The translations under genes were made by a program, and so were the position numbers. A stretch of 64,000 bases of DNA from Ichthyophis bannanicus (taxonomy: Eukaryota > Chordata > Amphibia > Gymnophiona > Ichthyophiidae), in the NCBI GenBank assembly GCA_033557465.1, contig CM066033.1:906590808-906654807 (forward strand), given 5' to 3'. The notes under the pieces were generated by a model. It did not search any database and had not been told where the DNA came from. It saw only the letters and a program-made list of their open reading frames with translations. Below are positions 44,279 to 55,306 of this stretch, in pieces (position 1 is the stretch's first letter; each line of letters begins with the position of its first letter).

Positions 44279-44720
44279 TCTAGAGAACAAAGCCAGTCCT
44301 GCTCTGGAGGTATGGAAGGAGAGTTCCGAGAGAAGTCATCTTGAATTTCTCCTTGCATAGAAACTTGTTCAATTCTCTGAGATCTAATATGGGTCTGTAG
44401 CCCCCTGTCTTCTTTGGGATGAGAAAATAGGGGGAGTAGAACCCTGAGCCTTCTACTTCTTCTACGGCCCGTTGGGCAAGAAGGGTAGCAATCTCCTGAC
44501 CTAGAAGGTTGAGGAGAGATGTTGGAGAATTGAACTGTTTCACCATGGTGTGAGGAGGAAGGTTTAAGAAATGAAGTTTGTACCCTTCCCTTATGATGGA
44601 GAGGGTCCACTGCTCTGCTGTGATTTGTTCCCATCTGGGAGCAAAGTGAGCTAACCTTCCTGGGATGGTGAGGGGCTCTGGATGTTCTAGAGCCAGAAAG
44701 GCTAAGTTCTCTAGTGGAAA
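44279..44720 (-). pseudogene. DIRS-A2 pol N-terminus
   Basis: Frame 44280-44843 contains HFAPRWEQITAEQWTLSI, FYSPYFLIPKKTGGYRPIL and DLRELNKFLC, then ends at the deletion joint just before the first RT aspartate. It provides the intact reading used to detect the frameshift in A1 near 14997. Confidence 0.82.
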
Positions 44721-44721
44721 G

Positions 44722-46582
44722 TCAAAGGCCCTGAGGAGGCTGAGGCTGTTGGGCCGTAGCAGTCCTCGCAGCCTGGGTTTTGGCCTGTTTTGGTTGTTGC
44801 TGCCTCTTTGTAGCAAAACGACCTTGAGAAGAGGCCTGACCATAAGAAGAAAATTTCCCTTTCTTTGAGAAAGATCCCTTTTTGAACAACCTCTTTTTGA
44901 AAGGAGCAGTAGTAGACTTTGAAAGTCTATCTAAAGCAGAATTTTCAGCATCCATTTGGTTGGCCTTTGCTTGCCAATCTTTGCCAAACAGGTTTTCGCC
45001 TGTACAGGGAAGGTTACCTAGACCATCCTGTACCCAGGATTCCAAATCAGAGGCTTGCAACCAAGCAACTCTGCGTGCACCTATGGCAATAGCCGAGGCT
45101 CTACTGACCCCCTCAAAAGAGTCAAAGGCTGCACGGTTGGAAAACTTGGATACATCCTGTGCCTGTTTAAGCCAGGTGATATATTCTTCTCTTATCTTCT
45201 GACATAAAAGGAGATAAGGTTTGCAGATGATCTGTAACTTCTTTTAGAAACATCCCCATATAGAGACTATAGGAGTTGATTCTGGCTACAAGCATACTGG
45301 CCTGGAAGATTTTCCTGCCAAAGGCATCTAGGGTTCTGCATTCTCTTCCTGGAGGAGCAGAGGAGTGCCTTTTTGTACTCTTGATCTTTTTCATAGCAGA
45401 CTCTACCACAATGGAGTGGTGAGGAAGCTGAGTCTTATGAAACCCAGGACAAGGAGGAACACGATACATGGTGTCCAACCTTCTGGAATGAGGGGAGGTG
45501 GAAAGAGGAGTCTCCCATATGCCCAACATGTGTTCATAAAGAATCTCATGTATTGTTAAGGTGGCTGCCTCTTTAGGAGCCTTAGGATATTGTAGGATAT
45601 CTAATTTTTTGGCTCTAGGTTCAGTCTCAGAGGTCACTGAGATGGACAGGCCTTTGGCCACCTCCCTAATAAAGTCCTGAAAAGACAAGTCTTCAGGAGG
45701 AGACATTCTCCTTTTTGGAGAAGAGGGTTCCTGAGGAAGGATCCCCGATGCTTCAATTGAGGCCTCTGAAGAGTCAGAGTCTTCAGAAGAATCGAAGTAT
45801 CGACTGTCTGGATGTTCTCGTAGAGCCCGATACTCGTACCGGGAGGTATCGACATCGGGAGTAATCGGTACCGGGCCGGTACTGATGGGCATCACTGGAT
45901 AGCGTACCGCTGCCGTCAATGCTGATGTCGATGCAAGCGGTACTGGTATCGGAACCGGAATAGGATCCTGTACCGGAATCGGTACGGGTACCGACAACGG
46001 GGTTTGTTGCGGAACCGTAGGCAGTGCAGCTTGAATGAATGCCGTGATGGCACGCTGCATGGTCAGAATATTCTGATCCATTGACGCCACCAATGTCTGG
46101 ATATCGGTACAGGTAGAAGCTACCGGTACCCCAGAACATTTTAACAGGTGATCGGTCGAGGCCGAGCCATCGATGTCAACCTTTGACCCCATAGGTAGTG
46201 CTTTGGAAGCCGGAGCCTCCCGCCGGGGTATTTTTGCCGGTGTGGTATCCTCAAGAGTAAGCCCAGGGGCATCTCGATACTTAGAGGGAGATGAACTCTT
46301 TGAGGACCGGCCAGATTTAAGTTTGGTTACCTGAGATCCATAGGATGAAGCAGCAGCCCTGGAAGACGTCGATGCCACGGAAGCTGCATCGGAGGGAAAC
46401 AGGGTACTGAGCTTAGCTGCCCGATTCTGTAACCCTCTTTTGGACATCATGGAACAGGACTCACAATCCGCAATGGAGTGGTCAGGACCTAAACATTTTA
46501 GACACCAGTCATGGGTGTCGGTGACAGAAATAGTGCTACTGCACTTTGTGCATTTTTTAAACCCGGAGGCGGGTTTTTCCAT
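44722..46582 (-). pseudogene. DIRS-A2 gag, one frameshift
   Basis: Frame 45167-46582 gives 471 codons from the probable natural start MEKPASGFKKC: three CxxC pairs (CTKC, CLKC, CESC, spaced 12 and 9), a Ser-rich basic segment, a Pro/Val linker rich in GGTACC-derived codons, an acidic SSEDSDSSE patch, and the FQDFIREVA and RRLDTMYR core. It goes out of frame near 45185 and resumes in 44722-45060 (QASDLESWVQDGLG to the Gln-rich PQPPQGL end). This is the best record of a complete DIRS-A gag in the window. Confidence 0.85.
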
Positions 46583-46941
46583 GAGGGAAAAATATCTGAA
46601 AAATGCACTGAAAAAAGGAAGGGGTTTTTTGTTTTTTTTTTAAAGAAAGAAAAAGAACCGGTGGTACCGGTGCGGAATCGAGAAGGCAGACACGCGACTA
46701 AAGAAAAATAAAAGAAAATAAGAAAATTCTTCAGCGGTGACAGGAAACACGACCTGCTGGCTCCGCAGAAAAGAAGAACTGGAGAGAGGCAGTTAGGAAA
46801 GGCGGGAAGGCAGCGCGCAGGCGCTGTGGGATGCTCCCAAAAGCTTTCTTTCAGGACGCTGGGGAGCGTTCCCGCGCAGGCTCTGTCGGTACCGACGATA
46901 CCCATATGTGAAGACTCATTCCTGCTTGTTCCTGGAGATAA

Positions 46942-48593
46942 GAAGAGTGCTTTTTCTTACTCTTTACCCGCCTCATTGCTTATTCCACTACTATGGAATG
47001 ATGAGGAAGTTAAATAAATAAATATAAATAAATAAATTCTTTTGAAACCCTGGAGAGGGAGGCACCTGATATAACAGATCAGTTGCCCTGGGAGGTGGGG
47101 GTACCCTAAAAGGTGTTTCCCACATTCCTAGAAGGAGATCCTGCAAGGAATGATGCAAAGGAAGCATTATGTTGTCCTTTGCTTTGGTGGAAACAGAGCC
47201 TTGTGCAGGATCATATCCTGAATAGGAATGGCAAGAGATCTTGCTATATCCAGAAGGAAACTCTGAAAAGAGGGATCCCAAACAGGAATCTCCATTGGAC
47301 AGGTTAGATCTAGAGAACTAGCCTGAGTACCCACAGAGTTATCCAAATATATAGGAAGAGAAGATCCTGCAGGGTGCAGTGTAGAATGCTTAAGGGATGG
47401 TTGCTGGTACTGGGTATCAGGGGCAGCAACCGTCCTTACCACATAGTCCATGCCAGGTATCGACTCCAAGCTTGGTATAGAATGGAGCGATCCTGTTGAA
47501 AAAAGCATGGCAGGAGTTGGCCACGATGCTACTGTGGATACCGGTACCGATGCCAATACCGGTACCAATGTCGGAGTTGAGCCCGACAAAGACATCGGAA
47601 CAGTCATCGGTGACAATTCAATCTGTAGAGGTAACCGAAAACCTCCGGCTACTATCCTCGGTACTGAAGCACCGGTATCGATCGATGTCGGTACCAAAAC
47701 TTATTGGTACCCCGTCTTCTAGACTAGAGATAGATTCCAAACTCGGCATCGAGAGTAGCATGGAAAGCACCGACCGTAAGGATAATGAGGACATCGGTAC
47801 CGGCTTTGGTACCGTATCTGATACCAGTGAAGGAAGGTCAACCAGTGGCAACTCAATCGGTCTCGGGGAACCGAGAGTTGCGGATCCGAATCATCGGAAC
47901 CAAGCCTTCGGTACCGCCGAGAGCCGGTACCAAGGCGAGTCGGTACCCAGTCCTCCAGACTGGAGATCGATTCCAGACTCGGCATCGAAGGAAGAGAGGC
48001 TATCGATGCACATCTGGAGGGTACCGACATCGGTGGTAGTATCGGTTTTGGTACCGATAATGGAAAGTCAATCTGGAGAGTAACCACCGGTCCCGAAGGC
48101 ACCGAGGACGCCAGACTACTATCCCTGGTGAGGAGTGTTTCATCCGACACCAGTGCCGATGCATCGGTACCGCTCGAAGCGATGCCACCATCGTTCACGG
48201 CTTAGGTATGTTCTGTGGGGGGTGAACCCCAGGAACAACCTGAAACCCCTTATAGGCTTTGGAGACCGAAGACTCCCGCCAGGGTTTTGAAGCCAGTGGG
48301 CCCTCGAGGGCAAGGCCGGAGCCGTCTACATGCTGTGCATGAGACCTTCCACTCGAGGACTGGCTAGTCTTAACAGACTGTTTGTGGGTTACCTGATCCT
48401 GTGTGGAAGAAGGGGACGGTGCCCTGAAGTTGGAGGGCAACCGTGTATCGAGAGAATCTCGATGTTGAAGACCTCTTCTCACCAAACTGTTGTCAGGACC
48501 CAAGCAGGTTAGACACCGATTTCGAGGGTCTAAAAATAAAGTGGTACCGCCACAGTCTGAACATTTCTTGGAGAAAGTGTCTGGCGGTTCCAT
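46942..48593 (-). pseudogene. DIRS-A3 gag, N-terminal half, with expanded GGTACC-rich linker
   Basis: The start near 48593 reads MEPPDTFSKKC with two CxxC pairs 12 residues apart (CSDC, CLTC), after which a short deletion removes the third. The linker region (about 47450-48180) is much longer than in A1/A2 and is crowded with GGTACC-containing units read as Ser/Val/Pro/Thr/Arg-rich peptide. The core is in 46991-47281 and 47167-47697 (SFQSFLLDIARSLAIP, LLLGMWETPFRVPPPPRATD). The frame is broken several times. Confidence 0.75.
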
Positions 48594-48972
48594 GAAGGAA
48601 AAAGAGGCGGCCTAAAAGGCCTAAAAGACCGTGGGACACTATGAAGAAAAAATATCCCGTGGAAAAGGAGATTTTACAAGAAAAGAAAAGAAAACACCGG
48701 CGGTACCAGTGGCGTCGGGAAGACAGCCGCGACCACAAGAAAACTAAAGAAATAAAACAAGAATTTTCTGCGGTGACAGGAGGACGTCCTGCCGGCTCCG
48801 CGGAAAAACGAAAACTGAGGAGAGGCAGTTTGGAAAGGCAGGAAGGCAGCACGCAGGCATGCTGGGATGCTTCCAAAAGCTCTTGATTGGACACTGGGAA
48901 GCGTTCCCGCACAGACTCCGTCGGTACCGACGAACCCATATGTGAAGACTCATTCCTGCTTGTTCCTGGAGA

Positions 48973-49713
48973 TTGCTTTGGAAGCCGGAGCTTCCCGCCG
49001 GTGCGGGAATCCTTGAGGGCAAGCCTGGAGGCATCTTGATGCTTGGAGGGAGATCTGCCCTTCGAGGACCGGCCAGATTTATGCTTGGTTACCTGAGATC
49101 CATGGGAGGAAGAGGCGGCCCTGGAAGACGTCGATGCTACCGAAGCTGCATCAGAGGGAAACAGGGTACTGAGCTTGGCTGCTCGGTTCTGCCGACCTCT
49201 CAGACATCATGGTACAGGACATACAATCCGTGATGGAATGGTCAGGTCCCAAACACTTTAGACACCAGTCATGGGTGTCGGTGACAGAAATAGTACCGCC
49301 ACATTTTGTGCATTTTTTAAACACAGAAGCGGGCTTCTCCATGAGGAAAAAAATTTTAGGCCTAGGGCCCAAAAACTGAAAATGCACAGTAGAGATAAAG
49401 CGGGTTTTTTTGTTTTGTTTTTTAAAGAAAGAGCGACGGTACCAGTCCGACGTCGAAGAAGGCAGACGCGACACAAAAGAATAAAGAAAAATAAAGAACT
49501 TCTTCTGCGGTTACAGGAATACGACCTGCTGGCTCCGCGGAAAAGAAGAACTGGAGAGAGGCGGTTGGGAAAGGTGGGAAGGCAGCACGCAGGCGCTGTG
49601 GGATGCTCCCAAAAGCTTTCTTATTGGACGCTGGGGAGCGTTCCCGCGCAGGCTCTGTCGGTACCGACGATACCCATATGTGAAGACTCATTCCTGCTTG
49701 TTCCTGGAGATAA
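48973..49713 (-). mobile_element. DIRS-A5: 5' end of a further DIRS-A copy
   Basis: It holds part of gag (minus, 48973-49340, start MEKPASVFKKC with CTKC, CLKC, CMSC), the leader and the right terminal repeat ending GGAGATAAG at 49710-49714. The copy is cut at 48973 by the right end of DIRS-A3; the remainder is not found. A small deletion near 49200 shifts the gag frame. Confidence 0.8.
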
Positions 49714-51127
49714 GTGTCATCCGTGCAAGAGGTATCGGCAAGGGAGCCCTGACAGTCGTTGCACAGTCCTGGTTAAGCCATGCTATTCTCTATGCTTCAA
49801 TGGCTAGAGCTACTGAGCAATAAATTATATCAAAAGGTATCATAAGACGCTCAACAGGTGAAAGCTCACCTCACTATACAGGAATGTGCTTAAGTTATCC
49901 TTACTGATATTAGGGTCAGTAATTTGTTCCATAAAGTAATGGCCATAGTGCAGCATCTGAAGTTGGTGCGCTAAAATCTTTAAGATTAGCATGGAACTTT
50001 CAAACATTTTATGGCCGTGTCCGGAATGCACTGGTGTCTACTCAGAGGGGGTATGACAAGATGATTTTGGAGATTTTGAGCGTTTAAGTGCAGCTTTGAT
50101 ATAGACAGTGGGATAATTGTGGATATAACTGCCATGGGCCCTTGGTTAATCTATATTTAGCTTCAAGGCCAAATGAAAACACCTTAACTGAGAGGAACAT
50201 ATGCCAAGCAGCAAATTATAAATCTTGTAGGACCTCATGAAGAAGCGAGGCAAGGACCTGTTTGCACATAGACATGGATTTAAGGATGGCCTTGAAATCA
50301 TTCCTGGTGGAGGGAATTTCACCTGGTACAAGGGCTAGAGCTTTGGTGAGCCTCGGGAGGGTAAGGTGATTCCCCTAAGCTTCCGATTGCAGCATTTGAG
50401 AGTTGGTAGACGAGCCCTCCTGCGCCCGAGTCTTCATCCGAGTGGTCCCAGGGGGTATTGGGCAGTCAGCTAAATTGAGACAGGGTCTCCAAGGGCACTT
50501 CCTTGAAAACATAGTTTTGTAAATGAAGAGGATGGTAGAGCTGCTGTGCCAGTGGGTGTAGGTTCTTTGTGAGGGCTGGGCAGTTCTGGAACCTGAGAAA
50601 CCATGGATTATTGTAACACTGTAATGGTTTCTAAAATAAATTTCTGCATCAGTAGGAGGGATCCCTGCTGCAAGGTAGCCCGAGTCGACGACATTGGACC
50701 CAGAAGAGAAAAAGTAGTTTGCAGAGCCAGGAAAGATGAGAGAATTTCAGGAGAAAAGAGCCTGTGAGTCCTGAATGAACTATCATGTTCTGCAAGCTGT
50801 GAGTCTAAAGTGGCCATGTGCTTGGTCGTAGTGTGTTTCTTAAATGGCTGCTGACTGACCTCTGGCAGCGCTGCATTGTTCAAAGTAGCTGAAGGGTGAG
50901 CATGGTCCTTCTGTGCATGGCCGGCAGCTCCTGAAACCCTTGCAGCCAATGATATGGTGTGCTTGACCATGCAGCTCGGCTTCCTGTCTTTAACTACTCT
51001 CTCCCCAAGTGGTGAAGGAAATATTCCCGGAGGGAGAGGCAGAGTTTTAATCAAATTATTCTCAACTCCAGTAGTGACTTGTTCTGCAGGCTCCAGCATG
51101 ACAAGTTCTGAAAGAAAATGTGTAAGG
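49714..51127. other. Unassigned; contains a 270-codon minus-strand frame of unknown nature
   Basis: No family was recognised. The minus frame 50608-51417 is open for 269 codons. Its first third overlaps the DIRS-E end described next and is probably accidental. Residues from about 160 on (HAHPSATLNNAALPEVSQQ..., ending KFILETITVLQ) have no motif known to me. Downstream frames on the same strand (to about 49840) are short. It could be a decayed LINE ORF1 or another retroelement; I do not assign it. Confidence 0.35.
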
Positions 51128-51802
51128 AGAAATTTCACATTGTTAATTTCCTTTCCTGGAATCCTGCTAGACCACTGCACCCCCTGCCAGCAGATGATGG
51201 AGACAGAGAATATTCCAGAAGCTTGAGTGACATCCCCCTTGGTACTTAACCCAAGACCTCTAGGGGTCAGCTTCAGTATGCCACTCACAAGCATAAAGAC
51301 TTCACAGCTTAGCCAAAGGAGAAACTCCACTAACCATACTAAAGAAATATACTCCAATAAGGTCACTTGCAGCCAACTATGTACAAGAAAGGAGAACAGC
51401 ACAAGGAAGGCCGACATAAGTAGAAGATCTCATCTGAATGTTATACCAGCTTGTTCCCAAATAGAAGAGGGTGGGTTGTGGACTGGTCTAGCAGGATTCC
51501 CGGAAAGGAAATTAATGGCAAGTGAAATTTCTCCTTCCAAATCATCCTGCTAGACCAGCCCAGACTAGTGGGAAATACCCAAGCTACTCCACCCTGGGGC
51601 GAAAAGAGGCAGCTGCGGCCAATATAGAGGATGTAAAATGAGCTGCTTTCTTGGCTTTTCGCTGTGAGGCTTTAAAAATGAGGCAAGTGTGAAAGCCTGA
51701 GCTCTTGGAGGGGGACAAACCTGACAAAAACCTCTGCAAAAGGTTTAAAGTGTCAGAAGAGGAGAGAGCTAGAACCCACCTGACACTACCATGAGAGAAA
51801 GC
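51128..51802 (-). mobile_element. DIRS-E: 3'-terminal fragment of another DIRS family
   Basis: The segment AAGGAGAAATTTCAC...TTAATTTCCTTTCC...GAATCCTGCTAGACCA at 51128-51182 recurs as its reverse complement at about 51483-51536. That is followed at once by CCAAATCATCCTGCTAGACC, which repeats the CTGCTAGACC end motif. This is the arrangement of a left outer end plus ICR in DIRS elements. 51560-51800 may hold a decayed recombinase C-terminus. The right outer end is not in the window. Confidence 0.55.
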
Positions 51803-52415
51803 ATAGTTACTCACCTGTAACAGGTGATCTCCAGGAACAGCAGGAAGAGTAAATTAGACTTACCTGCTAATTGTTGTTCCTTACGGAACTCTAGTCCAGT
51901 CCCGGAACCATAGAGTTGTCAATCCCATCCAGCAGCTTTGGAGACTGAATGACATCACTTTAGCACCTCTGGTATAACTAGGCAAGGACCGCCCACTATC
52001 CTCAGTACCTAATTGACAAAGCACAGCTAAGCAGAGCAACAAATAAACAAATTAGAAGACAGTAAGGGAAAAATAGAAACCCACAGGAACTACGGACCAA
52101 AACGGTCTATTAACCCCCAGCCAAGCCACGACCAAGACTCCCCCATGGCTCCAGTCTATGCCCATGGGAGAGCCCCCGCCGACAGCCGAAGGGCAAGCTG
52201 CTCAGTAGGGAAAGGACCCAACAAGGAAACAAGGCTTACTTACCGGTGCCCTTCCACTTTGCTAAACCCGGTCGGGATTTCTTACCCTACCGTCCGCTTA
52301 GCACCTTAGAGGTCGTTCGGTTTGTTTGTTTGTTTTTTGTTTTTTTTTCGCTGACATGCTTGAAACACAACGAACCCCCAGCACAGGCTAGCGAGCTGAC
52401 AATATCCAGGGAGGG

Positions 52416-52516
52416 CTCCGGGACTGGACTAGAGTTCCGTAAGGAACAACAATTAGCACGTAAGTCTAATTTACTCTTCCTTTTCGTCCCTCTAGTCCAG
52501 TCCCGGAACCATAGAG
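52416..52516. repeat. DIRS-C internal complementary region
   Basis: 52416-52481 is the reverse complement of the left outer end (AGGAAGAGTAAATTAGAC...GGAACTCTAGTCC). 52477-52516 is the reverse complement of the right outer end (GTCCCGGGACTGG-type block to CGAAAAGGAA). They overlap in TTCCT (52477-52481), the complement of the AGGAA edge core. Confidence 0.88.
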
Positions 52517-52536
52517 GATGTAACAGAGCAGTGCAG

Positions 52537-55306
52537 TCACTGGGAGGGGGCAGCGAGCCCAGCCTGAAGAACCGCGGACCCGAAGCCACTATCCCCCGCT
52601 GCCTGCACATCCAATCGATAATGCTTCACAAAAGAATGCAACGACGACCAGGTCGCCGCTCTGCAAATGTCCCCCACGGGAACCAGACTGACTTCCGCCC
52701 AAGACGCCGCTTGCGCCCGCGTGGAATGCGTCCGGAGCCCATCCGGGACAACTCGACCCTTCAAAACATAAGCTGACGCAATAGCGGACTTCAGCCAATG
52801 GGAAATCGAAACCTTCGCCGCCGCTTCCCCTTGCGCGGCCCCCCGAAGGCGACAACCGATCAGATTTTCGGAAAGGTTCTGTCCTGGCAAGGTATTTCCG
52901 CAGAACGCGCCGCACATCCAATAAACGCAGCCGACCCCCAGAATCCTTATTCTGTTGCGCCGAGAATCCGGGAAGCGTAACTACCTGATTAACATGAAAG
53001 GCCGAAACCACCTTAGGCAGAAAAGCCGGCACGGTACGTAGTACGACCTTCTGCGGAAAGAAAGACAGATATGGCTCCCTACAAGATAAGGCCTGCAACT
53101 CGGAAATGCGACACGCCGAGCAAATCGCCACCAAAAACACCGTTTTCAAGGTAAGATCCTTAAGGGAAGCCTCCCCCAAAGGCTCAAACGGCACCCTAAC
53201 CAACGCCTCCAATACCAAATTCAAATCCCACGCCTGGACCGAGGCACGCACAGGAGGCCGAATAAGCAAGACCGCTCGTAAAAATCTGCGAACGTCCTCC
53301 AGGGACCCCAAGGATCGGCCACGAACCTTACCCTGATAGCAGGAAATGGCCGCCAACTGCACCCTGAGGGAACTAGCCGCTAAACCTTTATCTACCCCAT
53401 CCTGCAAGAACTCCAGGATGTGAGGCACAGATGCCTCCAAGGGCCGAATGCGACGTCCCGCACACCAAGACTCAAATATGCGCCAGACTCGAATGTACGC
53501 TAAGGAGGTGGAACGCCGACGCGCCTGCAGCATGGTGGAAATGACTACGGGCGAGTATCCCCGAGCCCTCAGCCTAGCCCTCTCAAGAGCCAAGCCGTAA
53601 GAGAGAACCGACTCACCTGAGGCATACGCAACGGACCCTGCAGCAACAGGTCCGGCCGACACGGAAGACGCCACGGGCTGTCCACGAGCAACCGCACTAC
53701 GTCCGCATACCAAGGCCGTCGCGGCCAGTCGGGGGCTATCAAAATCACCAGACCGCAGTGCCGCTCGATGCGCTGCACTACTCGACCTATCAGGGCCCAA
53801 GGCGGAAACACATAAAGAAGACCTGCCGACGGCCACTGCTGCACCAACGCGTCGAGACCTTCCGACATTCGCTCCCGACGCCGGCTGAAGAACCGCGGTA
53901 CCTGAGCCGACTGGAAGGTTGCCATAAGATCCATCCATGGGAGGACCCAGCGCCAGACTAACAGCTCGAAGACGCTCGGATGCAGCCGCCACTCTCCCGG
54001 ATCCAGCCTCCGGCGACTGAGAAAGTCCGCCTCGACATTGTCTACGCCTGCGACATGCTGAGCCGACAGAGCCCAGATATGGGCCTCGGCCCACTCTAAC
54101 AGCTGGGCCGCCTCGGCCTCCAGGGCAGCATTGCCCGTGCCGCCTTGACGATTGATGTACGCCACTGTCGACGCATTGTCGGACAGCACTCGCACTGCCT
54201 GCTGACTCAGAGTCCCCTGAAACTCCCGCAGCGCAAAGAAAACCGCTCGCATCTCCAAGCGGTTGATGGACCACGTCCTCTCCTCCGACAACCAGCCCCC
54301 CTGGGCAAACCGGCCGTCGCAATGAGCCCCCCAGCCCAAGAGGCTCGCATCCGTCGTAAGGAGTCTCCACACCGGCGGCTCCAGCGGCATGCCCGCGGAG
54401 AGACTGCCTGGATGCAACCACCACAGAAGTGCCTGCTGTACTTCCAGAGGACAGACCAACCGTCGTGACAAATCGTCCCGTTGAGGGGACCACCGACGAA
54501 GCAACGTCGCTTGCAAGGGCCTCATATGGGCCCGGGCCCACAGCACAAGCTCTATCGCGGCCGCCATCGTGCCTAACAACTGCAGATATCGCCACGCTGT
54601 TGGAGCCGGGGTGGACAAAAAATTCTGAACTAACCCGCGGAGACGCTGAACCCGCTGATTTGGAAGGAACACCATCGCTTTCCGAGTGTCGAAACGGGCC
54701 CCTAAAAATTCCAGGGACTGCGACGGAACCAAGTTGCTCTTCGCTAGGTTGACCACCCAGCCCAGACTTTCCAACAACTCCACTACTCGGGCTGTGGCCA
54801 GCGCGCTTTCTTCCCGGGACTTGGCTCGTATCAACCAGTCGTCCAGGTACGGATGGACAAGCACCCCCTCTTTGCGAAGAGCCGCCGCCACCACCACCAT
54901 GACCTTGGTGAAGGTGCGCGGAGCCGTCGCCAGGCCGAAAGGCAACGCCTGAAACTGGAAATGCCCCATAGGAAGAGCAAACCGGAGATATCTTTGGTGC
55001 TCCGGACGAATGGGAATATGCAGGTACGCCTCCGTCAGATCCAGAGAGGTAAGAAACTCCCCCGCGCGGACCGCCGCTATCACAGAGCGCAGGGTCTCCA
55101 TCCGAAAGTGAGACACGCGGAGACAACGATTGACCCGCTTCAAATCCAAAATGGGCCGAAAGGTGCCCTCCTTTTTTGACACCACGAAATAAATTGAGTA
55201 TCGACCGGACCCGCACTGAGCCTCGGGAACGGGAACTACCTCCCCCTGCTGCACCAGCCGCTGAAGTGTCTCGGAAACCACACGCATCTTGGCCGGCGCC
55301 GTGCAA
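52537..55306 (-). pseudogene. DIRS-C tyrosine recombinase ORF, one frameshift, overlapping pol
   Basis: A 905-codon frame (52589-55306) is open antiphase to pol for its first 580 codons. Its last 300 residues hold the recombinase: LALERARLRARGYSP (core-binding region), Arg in SACRISELQAL, VVLRTVPAFLPKVV. A one-base slip in the G run near 52855 throws the end out of frame. The correct end is in 52537-52917: His and Arg in HSTR, SWAEVSLVPVGDICRAATW, Tyr in KHYRLD. The recombinase would insert the circular DNA by site-specific strand exchange. One indel separates it from an intact gene. Confidence 0.82.

Larger units (their letters stand above)
43533..46941 (-). mobile_element. DIRS-A2: internally deleted DIRS-A inside the gag of DIRS-A3
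   Basis: The 3.4-kb element has both terminal repeats and ICR (about 43800-43910), gag, the start of pol and the extreme C-terminus of the recombinase. Compared with DIRS-A1, about 2.2 kb from mid-RT to mid-recombinase is missing; the joint lies at about 44280. The edges are GGATAGCACAG at the left and GGAGATAAGAAGAG at the right, and the target reads GGATAAGAAGAG when closed. Confidence 0.88.
42386..48974 (-). mobile_element. DIRS-A3: variant DIRS-A copy, split by DIRS-A2
   Basis: The left terminal repeat (42386-42510) lacks its outermost about 25 bases. The right repeat ends at about 48972. Between them is only gag-type sequence: 42754-43532 and, past the DIRS-A2 insertion, 46941-48593. 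Pol, recombinase and ICR are gone, so this is an internal-deletion derivative. 42511-42750 is unassigned. Its right end interrupts the gag of DIRS-A5. Confidence 0.78.

Noticed and set aside
47450..48190. GGTACC-rich stretch as a CRISPR array or satellite
   Set aside because: Units are irregular in length, have no unique spacers, and lie within a gag reading frame; the host is a vertebrate.
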